From Flavobacterium sp. N502540 (GTDB lineage Bacteria > Bacteroidota > Bacteroidia > Flavobacteriales > Flavobacteriaceae), in the NCBI RefSeq assembly GCF_025947365.1, contig NZ_CP110012.1:1116001-1180000 (forward strand): a DNA stretch of 64,000 bases. The letters are read 5' to 3'. The translations under genes were made by a program, and so were the position numbers. Shown here one piece after another: positions 16,297 to 25,338 of this stretch; position 1 is the stretch's first letter; each line of letters begins with the position of its first letter. Under the pieces are notes generated by a model, which made no database searches, was not told the DNA's origin, and saw nothing but the letters and a program-made list of their open reading frames with translations.

Positions 16297-17574
16297 TTAT
16301 TCTCCTAAAATTCCTTTTTTAAGAACCTGTCCAAAATCATACATGTCTTCATACGAACAATACAACGGAACGGGTGCCAGACGAATTACATTAGGCTCAC
16401 GCCAATCTGTTATCACGCCATTTTTCATCAGGTAATCAAATAAGCTTCTTCCTTCTCCATGTAGAAAAACCGAAAGTTGAGAAGCTCTCTCACTAAGATT
16501 TGAAGGTGTTATAATCTCAAAATTACCTTTTACCTCTTTATCAATTTCATGTAGGATAAACTCTAAATAAGCGGTAATTTTATCTCTTTTTGCGATCAGG
16601 GTATCCATTCCAACCTCGGCAAACATTTCAACGGAAGCCAAATAAGGTGCTAAAGAAAGTATTGGTAAATTACTAATTTGCCAACCGTCTGCTCCATGAA
16701 CCGGATCAAAATTAGGCTCCATTTTAAAACGACGTTCCTTGTTATGTCCCCACCATCCGGCAAATCTTGGTAAATCCGGATTGTTATGATGTTTTTCATG
16801 TACAAAACAGCCTGAAGCATTCCCCGGTCCTGAGTTCATATATTTATAACTGCACCACGCAGCAAAATCTACATTCCAATCGTGAAGCTGTAGTTTAATA
16901 TTTCCGGCTGCATGTGCCAGATCCCAGCCCACTTTTGCTCCTGCTTTTTGGCCTGCAGCAGTAATTGTTTTCATATCGAAAACCTGCCCGGTATAATAAT
17001 TTACTCCTCCTATTAACACTAGAGCCAGTTCATCTCCTACTTCTTCAATTTTGGCCAGAATATCTTCAAGGCGAATATTATGTTCTCCTTCACGGCGTTT
17101 GATTTCTACAATTGCATCTTCTGTTTTATAACCATGAAAATGTACCTGACTCTGAAACATATATTGATCTGAAGGAAATGCTTTTTCCTCGCAGATGATT
17201 TTGTAACGGGTTGCTGTTGGCTGATAAAAAGAAACCATTAACAAATGAAGATTTACAGTCAAAGTATTCATTACCGTTACTTCAGAAGGCAAAGCTCCCA
17301 CTATTTTACTCAGGGGCTCAGCGAATCTTTCCTGATAATCCCACCATGGTTTTTCGGCATAAAAGTGACCTTCTACGGCAAGATCTGCCCAATCGTTCAT
17401 TACTTCATCAATATAAGCTTTGGTACGTTTTGGCTGCAATCCTAAAGAGTTTCCGGTGAAATAAATCACTCTTTTGTCATTAACTTTTGGAAATATAAAT
17501 TGGTCCTGATAGTGATTTAAAATATCCTCTGAATCGAGTTGTTTCGCGAATTCGCGTGTATTTTGAAAAGTCAT
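16297..17574 (-). CDS. kynU: Kynureninase
   Basis: 425 residues from the ATG at 17574; a 10-residue extension starting at 17604 is unlikely. It is a pyridoxal-phosphate enzyme that cleaves kynurenine (or 3-hydroxykynurenine) to anthranilate (or 3-hydroxyanthranilate) and alanine. The cofactor lysine is in WCSYKYMNSGPG, typical of kynureninases, with the preceding GWDLAHAAGN (Asp binding the pyridine nitrogen). Other family signatures are FTGNSLGLQPK near the N-terminus and GWWGHNKERRFKM. Length matches the family (about 420). No other tryptophan-degradation gene is adjacent, so it may feed the de novo NAD or anthranilate pool with genes elsewhere. Confidence 0.95.
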   Translation of the reverse strand: MTFQNTREFAKQLDSEDILNHYQDQFIFPKVNDKRVIYFTGNSLGLQPKRTKAYIDEVMNDWADLAVEGHFYAEKPWWDYQERFAEPLSKIVGALPSEVTVMNTLTVNLHLLMVSFYQPTATRYKIICEEKAFPSDQYMFQSQVHFHGYKTEDAIVEIKRREGEHNIRLEDILAKIEEVGDELALVLIGGVNYYTGQVFDMKTITAAGQKAGAKVGWDLAHAAGNIKLQLHDWNVDFAAWCSYKYMNSGPGNASGCFVHEKHHNNPDLPRFAGWWGHNKERRFKMEPNFDPVHGADGWQISNLPILSLAPYLASVEMFAEVGMDTLIAKRDKITAYLEFILHEIDKEVKGNFEIITPSNLSERASQLSVFLHGEGRSLFDYLMKNGVITDWREPNVIRLAPVPLYCSYEDMYDFGQVLKKGILGE

Positions 17575-17628
17575 TGCGTTTATTTTGAATCGTAAAAATA
17601 ACAAAATGTTCTGAAATGTTGTTTTTTT

Positions 17629-17677
17629 GTTTCAAGTTTCAGGTTTCAAGTTACCAACAGAACCTGAAACTTGAAAC
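17629..17677. repeat. 17-bp inverted repeat built from 'cctgaaacttgaaa' units
   Basis: GTTTCAAGTTTCAGGTT (17629-17645) and AACCTGAAACTTGAAAC (17661-17677) are perfect inverted copies around a 15-base loop. The same unit forms the tandem array at 6041-6096, so it is a dispersed intergenic repeat. Confidence 0.8.
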
Positions 17678-17697
17678 CTGAAACCATTATAAAATAG

Positions 17698-17730
17698 AAA
17701 ACCCGACAGGCGGTTGAAACCTGTCGGGTT
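17698..17730 (-). terminator. Terminator after queA
   Basis: Stem AACCCGACAGG / CCTGTCGGGTT; on the minus strand followed by TTTTCTATTTT. Same core as the terminator at 47996-48028. Confidence 0.8.
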
Positions 17731-17751
17731 GAATATCACTATAAAATCTAA

Positions 17752-18801
17752 TTATAGAATTAACATCGCATCTCCGTAAGAATAGAATTTGTATTCTTCT
17801 TTGATGGCTTCTTCGTAAGCTCTTTTCATTAAATCATGACCACAGAAAGCAGAAATCATCATTAATAATGTTGATTTAGGCGTGTGGAAGTTTGTAATCA
17901 TACAGTTGGCAATACTAAAGTCGTGAGGAGGGAAAATAAATTTATTGGTCCAGCCTTCATAAGGATTTAAAGTATTTTGAGAGGAAACTGAACTTTCGAT
18001 GGCACGCATCGAAGTTGTTCCAACAGCACAGATACGTTTTCTTCCTGCTTTTGCAGCATTTACGATATCACACGCTTCTTGTCTGATGATCAATTCTTCA
18101 GAATCCATTTTGTGTTTGGACAAATCTTCAACCTCAACCGGGTTAAAAGTTCCTAAACCTACGTGAAGTGTTACTTCAGCAAAATTTACTCCTTTAATTT
18201 CTAATTTCTTCAAAAGATGTTTCGAGAAGTGTAAACCTGCAGTTGGTGCCGCTACAGCTCCTTCTTCTTTTGCATAAATTGTCTGGTATCTTTCAGCATC
18301 TTCAGCAGTTACTTCTCTGTTGATGTATTTAGGAATCGGAGTTTCTCCAAGTTCTGTCAATTTATTTCTGAATTCTTCGTAAGAACCGTCGTATAAGAAA
18401 CGTAAAGTTCTACCACGTGAAGTGGTGTTGTCGATTACCTCAGCCACTAACGAATCGTCGTCGCCAAAATAAAGTTTGTTACCAATTCTGATTTTACGGG
18501 CCGGATCAACCAAAACGTCCCATAGACGCTGCTCTGAGTTTAATTCTCTTAATAAGAAAACTTCAATTCTTGCTCCTGTTTTTTCTTTGTTTCCGTACAA
18601 ACGTGCAGGAAAAACTTTAGTATTATTAAGGATCAAAACGTCTCCGTCATCAAAATAATTGATAACATCTTTGAACATTTTGTGCTCTATAGTTTGTTTT
18701 TGACGATCGATTACCATTAAACGAGACTCATCTCTGTTTTCTGCTGGAAATTCCGCTAAAAGTTCTTTTGGTAAATTGAATTGAAAATGTGATAATTTCA
18801 T
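17752..18801 (-). CDS. queA: S-adenosylmethionine:tRNA ribosyltransferase-isomerase
   Basis: 349 residues, the usual length. QueA moves the ribosyl part of S-adenosylmethionine to 7-aminomethyl-deazaguanine in tRNA, giving epoxyqueuosine. Signatures seen: [15 protein letters not shown] near the N-terminus, [23 protein letters not shown] strand, [14 protein letters not shown] in the middle, and [49 protein letters not shown] at the end. The downstream part of a convergent neighbour is absent; kynU is on the same strand but separated by a terminator. Confidence 0.97.
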   Translation of the reverse strand: MKLSHFQFNLPKELLAEFPAENRDESRLMVIDRQKQTIEHKMFKDVINYFDDGDVLILNNTKVFPARLYGNKEKTGARIEVFLLRELNSEQRLWDVLVDPARKIRIGNKLYFGDDDSLVAEVIDNTTSRGRTLRFLYDGSYEEFRNKLTELGETPIPKYINREVTAEDAERYQTIYAKEEGAVAAPTAGLHFSKHLLKKLEIKGVNFAEVTLHVGLGTFNPVEVEDLSKHKMDSEELIIRQEACDIVNAAKAGRKRICAVGTTSMRAIESSVSSQNTLNPYEGWTNKFIFPPHDFSIANCMITNFHTPKSTLLMMISAFCGHDLMKRAYEEAIKEEYKFYSYGDAMLIL

Positions 18802-19131
18802 ATTGACATTGCTGATTTTAGAGTGTAGATTTTAGATTTTTTATCTAAAATTGTAAATCGTGTGCAAATATACGATTGTGAGATAGGCGTTGTCAAGTGT
18901 TTTGCTGTTTATTTTCAAAAGTCGTTGGTTTACTGATCCTTTGAGTTGCTTAAAAATGAAAGTTTTATCTTTTTTTTAACTTTAAGGGAAGCCAAAGTTC
19001 ATTTAATCCGAATTCCTGGAAAATCGCTGTTGCTTTTCCGGATCAAAATCAAAAATAAATCCACAAAAAAACCTCCGGTTTGCACTGGAGGTTATTCAAT
19101 TATGTTCAGCTCTTCAACGAGCTTCTATTTT
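18802..19131. other. Intergenic stretch between queA and aroA
   Basis: 330 bases. The only clear element is the aroA terminator (19064-19093). The rest is AT-rich and probably carries the queA promoter; the stretch at 18820-18860 (ttttagatttttta) is low complexity. I see no gene. Confidence 0.5.
19064..19093 (-). terminator. Terminator after aroA
   Basis: AACCTCC / GGAGGTT stem with an inner partial pairing; on the minus strand followed by seven T residues. It lies about 40 bases after the aroA stop. Confidence 0.85.
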
Positions 19132-20358
19132 TTATAGTGTTTCGACAATTACAAAGTCTAATGCTTTCAAATCATTCCAGAAATCAGGGTACGATTTTGA
19201 AACTACTTCGGCGTCTTCAATAACAATAGGTACTTTTAAAGCCAAGGGTGCAAATGCCATTGCCATGCGGTGGTCATTGTAAGTCGCAATCTTCACATTG
19301 TGCTTAATATTTTCTGATGCCACCAAAGTCAAACTGTCATTGGTTACTGAAATATCAGCTCCTAATTTTGTAAGCTCGATTCGCAACGCTTCCAATCGGT
19401 CTGTTTCTTTAATTTTCAAGGTATGAAGACCTGTTAAATGGCAGCCTATTCCCAAACCTAAACAAGTTACTACTATTGTTTGTGCAATATCCGGAGTATC
19501 GTTCAATTCAAAATTTACAGTTTCAAATTTAAAATTCTCCTGTTTTACCAGCGTCATTTTGTTATCCTGAAAGGTAGTTTTCACTCCCAATTTTTCGTAA
19601 AGTGATACCAATTCAGAATCTCCTTGTAAGCTGTTTTCTTTGTAACTACTCAACGTTATAGAGGCAGTATCAGCCAAAGCGGCTAAACTAAAGAAGTACG
19701 AAGCCGAACTCCAATCCGATTCCACTACCATTTCTTTAGAAGCTACTTCTGTTTTGGGATATACTTTAATCACATTTCCTTCAAAACTTGTCTGAATATC
19801 TAAATCATTTAGCAAAGCCAAAGTCATTTTGATGTATGGAATCGAAGTGATTTCACCTTCTAAAGTCAATTCTAAGCCATTCTCGAGTTTTGGTGCCACT
19901 AATAAAAGTGCCGAAATATACTGACTGCTTACGTTGGCTGCTAAAGTTACTTTTGAAGCGGTTACTTTTTTCCCTTTGATTCGAATTGGCGGATAACCTT
20001 CTTCTTTTTCATAAGAGATCTCGACTCCCAATTGTTCTAAAGCTTCTACCAAAATCTTTATTGGGCGTTCCTGCATTCTGCTGGAACCGGTCATGACTAC
20101 TTCACGGCCTTCATTTACTGCAAAATAGGCTGTTAAGAAACGCATCGCCGTTCCTGCATGGTGAATGTCTATAATTTCGTCATGACCAATTAATGCTTTT
20201 TGCATTACCTCGCTGTCATCAGAGTTTGAAGTATTGGCCAAAGTAATATTTGGGAACAGTGCTTTTAATAACAACAAACGATTGGTTTCGCTTTTTGATC
20301 CGGTTACTGCAATCTGTCCTTGTAAATTATGTTGAGTTGTTTGGAGTAGTAAATTCAT
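19132..20358 (-). CDS. aroA: 3-phosphoshikimate 1-carboxyvinyltransferase (EPSP synthase)
   Basis: 408 residues, slightly shorter than the about 430 common elsewhere but usual for Bacteroidota. It joins phosphoenolpyruvate and shikimate-3-phosphate in the shikimate pathway. Motifs: GSKSETNRLLLL (substrate-binding Lys-Ser-Glu), HAGTAMRFLTAY (in place of NAGTAMRPL), SSRMQERPI, NVSSQYISALLL, ETDRLEALRIELTKLGA and YNDHRMAMAFAPLAL. It sits at the 3' end of a long minus-strand run with mazG-like, DUF3857, dtd and rsgA genes; the product feeds the chorismate used by the operon at 29.9-34.3 kb. Confidence 0.96.
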   Translation of the reverse strand: MNLLLQTTQHNLQGQIAVTGSKSETNRLLLLKALFPNITLANTSNSDDSEVMQKALIGHDEIIDIHHAGTAMRFLTAYFAVNEGREVVMTGSSRMQERPIKILVEALEQLGVEISYEKEEGYPPIRIKGKKVTASKVTLAANVSSQYISALLLVAPKLENGLELTLEGEITSIPYIKMTLALLNDLDIQTSFEGNVIKVYPKTEVASKEMVVESDWSSASYFFSLAALADTASITLSSYKENSLQGDSELVSLYEKLGVKTTFQDNKMTLVKQENFKFETVNFELNDTPDIAQTIVVTCLGLGIGCHLTGLHTLKIKETDRLEALRIELTKLGADISVTNDSLTLVASENIKHNVKIATYNDHRMAMAFAPLALKVPIVIEDAEVVSKSYPDFWNDLKALDFVIVETL

Positions 20359-20439
20359 TATAGGGTAATTATATTATAGCATTTTTGCAAATCTATTTTA
20401 AATAAAGGACACTCCAAAACTTTACTTTGACTTATCACA

Positions 20440-20766
20440 TTATTTTAATTTATCGTTGTTTTTATGACGATCCTTATCCCGAACTGATTTCAAATCCATT
20501 TTTTTATCAAAAGCGGCTTGCAAATCTATTCCGGTTTGATTGGCCAGACAAAGCACTACAAAAACAACATCGGCCAGTTCTTCTCCCAAATCTTTATTTT
20601 TATCACTCTCTTTTTCTGATTGTTCTCCGTACCTGCGGGCTATAATACGAGCCACTTCACCTACTTCTTCTGTAAGCTGTGCCATATTGGTTAATTCGTT
20701 AAAATAACGAACGCCATGTTCTTTAATCCAGGTATCTACATCCAGTTGTGCATTTTTCAAATCCAT
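20440..20766 (-). CDS. MazG-like nucleotide pyrophosphohydrolase
   Basis: 108 residues from the ATG at 20766; the longer version begins at a TTG and is less likely. It is a single all-alpha MazG domain with the metal-binding acidic motifs TEEVGEVARIIARR and GEELADVVFVVLCLANQTGID. Members hydrolyse (d)NTPs to monophosphates, often as a house-cleaning enzyme. It lies between aroA and the DUF3857 pair in the same direction. Confidence 0.9.
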   Translation of the reverse strand: MDLKNAQLDVDTWIKEHGVRYFNELTNMAQLTEEVGEVARIIARRYGEQSEKESDKNKDLGEELADVVFVVLCLANQTGIDLQAAFDKKMDLKSVRDKDRHKNNDKLK

Positions 20767-20809
20767 AGTGCTATTTTTCAACAAAAATAATTCTAATCTT
20801 TCAATACCG

Positions 20810-22819
20810 CTAGATTCTTTTTAAAACAATTTTCTCTGTTTCTTTAGCAATCATTCCTTTGTAATATTCTTTTAGCATTTCGTATTGTTCTGTAGTAATG
20901 ATTGCTGTATTAATTTGATGCTGTATATTGATTTGCAAAAAACTATCGTTTCCGGCAATATTAAACTTAAAGCTCCCTAAATTATCCTGCATATTAATCA
21001 CTACCGGCGCTGGTAATGTTTCTACCATAAACCCTTCAGGAATTTGAAGTGTAACATTGTACTTATCCGTAAATGGGAAACCGAAATCTACCGGATATTC
21101 TCTCACTTCTTGTTTGAAAGGATTTTCGCGGTTTGCAAAAAACAACATTGGGCTCACATAAATCTTACCGCCAATTACTTCACATAAATTATTTCCTGTA
21201 AAAGAATACGTCTCGATAATAGGCAATAGAATATCTTTTTCATTGGTTTTTGAGTACTCACTGATTTCAATTTTATTGTTTTGATTTTCCAATTTTTCAA
21301 GATATTCCTCTTCTTTAAGATTCGAAATATTATCTCTGGTGATCATCGCATTATAATCTGTATACTGTCTTTTGGTCTTTCCTGTGATTTTACCATCAGC
21401 ATCAACACTATAACTCATAAACACAATATCGTTTGATGATTTCTTAGGCATCAAATCTACTTCTTCAGAACTTCCATCTTTTCTAATTAATCTTCCTGAC
21501 CAGTTTAAAGCTCTGAAGGGCAAAATATTTGGCATTGAAAACTTATCTGAAGCGTCCAGCAGTACATTTCCTTCCGGAGTTTCAACCGCGGCAATTACAT
21601 AGTTAAAAGCATTTCGGTTAGGAAAAATCGAAATCCCATTAGAACGGGTACTCACTAAAACAGGATTTGCTGTCAAGCCGGCATAACGCAGCATTGCCGT
21701 AAGCATTAAATTAATATCTGCAATATTTCCGGTTTTCTCTTTATAGGCTTTTTTTACTCCATTATCGCAGCCATAACCTGTATAATCATTCCATTTCACA
21801 TTGGCCTTTACATAATTTAAAATCGTCAGTATTATATCATCCGTTTTAGTTTTACCGGCCAATATTGCTTTTAAATCCTCCTCAAAGTAACCTGTTTTAT
21901 TCAATTCAGGGCCAAAATTATCATATTCATAAATGGTTTTCGCCACCGTACTCCAATCTGTAGAAAAGGTTTCTACCATACGATTGGGAAATTGAATTAC
22001 AGATACTTCATGCTCCACACTCGAAGTATAATTATCGATATTATTTACGTAAGCTTCATCCTTCATCGCAGGAAAATTAAGCGCTAAGTAGGTTGTCTTA
22101 GTTTCATCATAGTCTAATTTATCATTAGAATATGTTGTGTGCGAAGTGAGTCCGGATCTTTCTCTACTAGTAAAAAGTATTGATCTGCGATTCTTCTCAG
22201 AAGTAATTTTAGGAAAAATATACCCTTTTTGTCTGGAATTAAACACATAATACTCGGGAACATACGTTGTAAACTCTGAATAATTTACCGGAATACTAGT
22301 CTGAAAATCCCATTTCCTGATCATTCTGTCGCTAGGGCTTCGGACTGTATATTTAAATTCTATAACTGATCCTTCTTTTACATTAGGCATTGTTATCTTT
22401 TTCTGCCCTCTAAACTTGTTAAGCATTTCATCAAAAACTCCTTCACTTTTTAGTTTTGTTTTTTCGATCTTACCATTGACCAGGTTATAAGTTACGGCAT
22501 CACTAAAACTTACATTTTCAGATAAATTACTGGTCTTATAATACCAAACCTTATGATTTGCCCAATCATATCCTTCTTTTTTATAGATCTTAATTCTGGT
22601 TTCGACTTCTGTTGTGGTAACAAAACCATCATTTGAATCATACTGTATACTGGTTTTTCCTTTTTTATACAGAATAGCAGCAGTTGCTGCTGAATCTTTA
22701 GGGTGTACTTTTTCCTCTAGTTCTGCAACAGATACTTTCCCTAATTTAAACTCTTGTGCTGAAACTTTAAACATGCACAGCAGCATAATAAAAAAACTTA
22801 AAAATTGGATTGGTTTCAT
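20810..22819 (-). CDS. DUF3857 / transglutaminase-like secreted protein, second of a tandem pair
   Basis: 669 residues with a signal peptide (FLSFFIMLLCMFKVSAQ). An N-terminal DUF3857 beta domain (IKIYKKEGYDWANHKVWYYK ... GSVIEFKYTVRSP) is followed by a transglutaminase-like domain (LTILNYVKANVKWNDYTGYG ... GNIADINLMLTAMLRYAGL) and a C-terminal DUF3858-type beta region (EGFMVETLPAP). In the paralogue the segment aligned with GNIADINLML reads YGDCKALTNY; here the catalytic cysteine is missing, so the domain is probably non-catalytic. It starts five bases after the upstream paralogue's stop. Role in the envelope unknown. Confidence 0.85.
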   Translation of the reverse strand: MKPIQFLSFFIMLLCMFKVSAQEFKLGKVSVAELEEKVHPKDSAATAAILYKKGKTSIQYDSNDGFVTTTEVETRIKIYKKEGYDWANHKVWYYKTSNLSENVSFSDAVTYNLVNGKIEKTKLKSEGVFDEMLNKFRGQKKITMPNVKEGSVIEFKYTVRSPSDRMIRKWDFQTSIPVNYSEFTTYVPEYYVFNSRQKGYIFPKITSEKNRRSILFTSRERSGLTSHTTYSNDKLDYDETKTTYLALNFPAMKDEAYVNNIDNYTSSVEHEVSVIQFPNRMVETFSTDWSTVAKTIYEYDNFGPELNKTGYFEEDLKAILAGKTKTDDIILTILNYVKANVKWNDYTGYGCDNGVKKAYKEKTGNIADINLMLTAMLRYAGLTANPVLVSTRSNGISIFPNRNAFNYVIAAVETPEGNVLLDASDKFSMPNILPFRALNWSGRLIRKDGSSEEVDLMPKKSSNDIVFMSYSVDADGKITGKTKRQYTDYNAMITRDNISNLKEEEYLEKLENQNNKIEISEYSKTNEKDILLPIIETYSFTGNNLCEVIGGKIYVSPMLFFANRENPFKQEVREYPVDFGFPFTDKYNVTLQIPEGFMVETLPAPVVINMQDNLGSFKFNIAGNDSFLQINIQHQINTAIITTEQYEMLKEYYKGMIAKETEKIVLKRI

Positions 22820-22824
22820 TTTGG

Positions 22825-24732
22825 TTAATTCTTGGTTAGTATAATTTTGGCGTTATCATTTTTTGCTACCTGTTCCATAAAGAGGCGATAGTCATCGTAT
22901 TCTTTGTTAGAGTATTTTCCCTTATTCAAAAGCAATGAGCGTTTGTATAGTAATTTGTTATTTTCCCTTTTGATGATCTCAGTTTTATAGGCTCCAAACT
23001 TTCCTTTTAACTCAAAGGTTGAAGGCAAAAATTCGATCACAAAACCTGTTGGTAAATTAACTTCTATCTCATCTGTATCTGCATAGCCACGTTGAATCTG
23101 AAATGGATTTTTTCTATTGCGGATTCTCTTTACATTAGCAGAGCTCTGATTAAATGCGTCAACGGTAAAAATCATTTTATTCCCTGAAATCGCTGCATAA
23201 TTTAAAGCACTTAACTGCACATCTTCGGTAAAACAAATTGCCTCTTTATTATTATTCAGAACTATTTTACCTAATTTAAGATTGTTGATATTATCCCAGT
23301 ATTCTTTGTAGTGCGCTTCTTTTTCGGTTGGCTGTAAATGTTCAATTCGGGTTTTCAAAGCGTATTGAGAACCTTCTGAATTTATTAAAATGGCACCGGA
23401 AAAATGCCCATTTTCATCTATTGTATAAGTCCCTTTTTCGATTTGGGTATTACCATTATCCTCATAGATTTTAGTTCTGATAATTTCTGCTCCCTCAGGT
23501 TTAACAACCAATACATCTCTATCATCGGTAAAAGTTCCCTGATAACCAAAAGGATCGTCCTGACTGGTACACTCTAACCAGACATAATGATTCCCATTCG
23601 GAATTGACAAAATCATGTGATTTCCCTGCATGGAAACAAAATCAGATTCGATGTTTGTTTTATTGGTATCTCCGTATAAAATTGTACTATAAGAAGGAAC
23701 ATCTACGACCTGTAAAAGTGCTTTTGTATAATTGGTTAAAGCTTTACAATCGCCATAGCCCAATCGATCAACATCAGTAGCCAGCATAGGCTTCCAGCCG
23801 CCAATTCCAACCTGAATACTCACATATCTGGATTTTTTCTGTACAAAATCGTAAACCAGTTTTGCTTTTTTAATCGGGTCTTTTTCGTCCCCAACAATAG
23901 TTTTTATTTTGGTTTTGGTTTCTTCTGGCAGATCAGTTGTTCCGGAAAGTATTTTTTCAGAATACCATTTCCCAAAATCAGTCCAGTTTGTGGCGGTACC
24001 ATCAACCCCTTCCAGATGAAAACGTTCTAATCCCATCATAACTTTAGGAAAAAGATCTCTGTACGCCGGGCTATAATCTTCTTGTTTTTGTGCTAAAATA
24101 GTGCCCGCAGTATAAGAAAGCTGCGTGCTGGTATCGGTTGTTTTCTTTATGTTGAAACCTGAGAACTGAAGTTCTTTCTTTTTAAATCCCAAATCAGTAG
24201 GATAAACAACATTTAGGACTGCTTTTTCAATACTGGTATAAAACTCTTTTAAAGGCATCCAGCTTGGAATAAAAGCAGTTGAAGAAGTCTGTACTTCGCT
24301 ATTAAATTCAACTGTAAAAGGGTAGGAAATTGGGGTGTAATCTAAATATACAACTCTGTTATCAGAAAAGAGTGTACTTCCTCCTACAACGCTCTGATCC
24401 TTGAAATCTTTCCTTTTTACTTTTTTAATTTCTTTTCCGAAAGCATCATAAACTACTGCTTCAATGCTCCTAACTGAAGTCGATTTATCATAATACTCAT
24501 AAGCTTGTATTGCTCCAAGTCCTTTTTCGTTTAAAACCGTAACAACGCGACGGTTTTTAGCATTCATACTTCGTTGGGACTGAATTATTATATCAGTTTG
24601 ATCGAAGCGAACCACCGCATTGGCATTTTCTTTAAGACTATCGGCAATTGAAATTGAGCTATATTCGCTCTTTTGAGCAGAAGAAATAAGGGTAAACAGG
24701 CAAAAAAACAACGCAAAAACAAGGCTTTTCAT
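22825..24732 (-). CDS. DUF3857 / transglutaminase-like secreted protein, first of a tandem pair
   Basis: 635 residues with a signal peptide (VFALFFCLFTLISSAQ). Domains in order: DUF3857 (residues about 50-200, VVTVLNEKGLGAIQAYEYYD ... DYTPISYPFTVEFNSEV), transglutaminase-like core with RYVSIQVGIGGWKPMLATDV followed by RLGYGDCKALTNYTKALL (catalytic Cys in YGDC) and a His-containing strand (NHYVWLECTSQDDPFGY), then a C-terminal beta domain (PTGFVIEFLPSTFELKGKFG). These Bacteroidota proteins are exported; their substrate is not known. Same operon direction as dtd and rsgA upstream, mazG-like and aroA downstream. Confidence 0.88.
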   Translation of the reverse strand: MKSLVFALFFCLFTLISSAQKSEYSSISIADSLKENANAVVRFDQTDIIIQSQRSMNAKNRRVVTVLNEKGLGAIQAYEYYDKSTSVRSIEAVVYDAFGKEIKKVKRKDFKDQSVVGGSTLFSDNRVVYLDYTPISYPFTVEFNSEVQTSSTAFIPSWMPLKEFYTSIEKAVLNVVYPTDLGFKKKELQFSGFNIKKTTDTSTQLSYTAGTILAQKQEDYSPAYRDLFPKVMMGLERFHLEGVDGTATNWTDFGKWYSEKILSGTTDLPEETKTKIKTIVGDEKDPIKKAKLVYDFVQKKSRYVSIQVGIGGWKPMLATDVDRLGYGDCKALTNYTKALLQVVDVPSYSTILYGDTNKTNIESDFVSMQGNHMILSIPNGNHYVWLECTSQDDPFGYQGTFTDDRDVLVVKPEGAEIIRTKIYEDNGNTQIEKGTYTIDENGHFSGAILINSEGSQYALKTRIEHLQPTEKEAHYKEYWDNINNLKLGKIVLNNNKEAICFTEDVQLSALNYAAISGNKMIFTVDAFNQSSANVKRIRNRKNPFQIQRGYADTDEIEVNLPTGFVIEFLPSTFELKGKFGAYKTEIIKRENNKLLYKRSLLLNKGKYSNKEYDDYRLFMEQVAKNDNAKIILTKN

Positions 24733-24795
24733 TTAATAAGTAATTTCTCCAAATATATATTATTTTTAAGAAATCCTTAACACTTGTCCATTTTT

Positions 24796-25248
24796 TTAAT
24801 CTCTGTTTTTACTGTCCATTAAAATAGTTACCGGCCCGTCATTTACAAGGTTAACTTTCATATCGGCACCAAAGATTCCTGCCTGTATTTTTTTATTGAA
24901 TTCCTTTTCTAAGGATTTTAGAAAATTCTCATACATCGGTATTGCAAAATCAGGCTTTGCTGCTTTTATATACGAGGGACGATTTCCTTTTTTGGTAGAA
25001 GCATGAAGTGTAAACTGACTCACTACGATAATATCTCCGTCGATGTCCTGAATTGAACAGTTCATAACGTCATTTTCATCTCCAAAAATTCTCATTTTGA
25101 TGATCTTACCCACCAGCCAGTCAATATCTTCCTGCGTATCGGCTTCTTCTATTCCAACTAAAACCAATATACCTTTCTGAATATCTGCAACTTTTTTCTG
25201 ATCGACTGTTACGGATGCTTCTGAAACTCTTTGCAGTACTATTCTCAT
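24796..25248 (-). CDS. dtd: D-aminoacyl-tRNA deacylase
   Basis: 150 residues, exactly the family size. It removes D-amino acids (and glycine from mischarged tRNA-Ala) from tRNA. Both active-site motifs are intact: SQFT at 77-80 (in VVSQFTLHAS) and NDGPVT at 136-141 (the Gly-cisPro element). Start MRIVLQRVSEASV is the standard N-terminus. It lies 90 bases downstream of rsgA in the same direction. Confidence 0.97.
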   Translation of the reverse strand: MRIVLQRVSEASVTVDQKKVADIQKGILVLVGIEEADTQEDIDWLVGKIIKMRIFGDENDVMNCSIQDIDGDIIVVSQFTLHASTKKGNRPSYIKAAKPDFAIPMYENFLKSLEKEFNKKIQAGIFGADMKVNLVNDGPVTILMDSKNRD

Positions 25249-25338
25249 TTATGTAAATCTTAAAATTGAAAGTCATAAAGCCAAAAAAATTAAAAAAGTC
25301 CTTTCGAAACTTTTTAAACATCGACCTTTTAACTGAAT

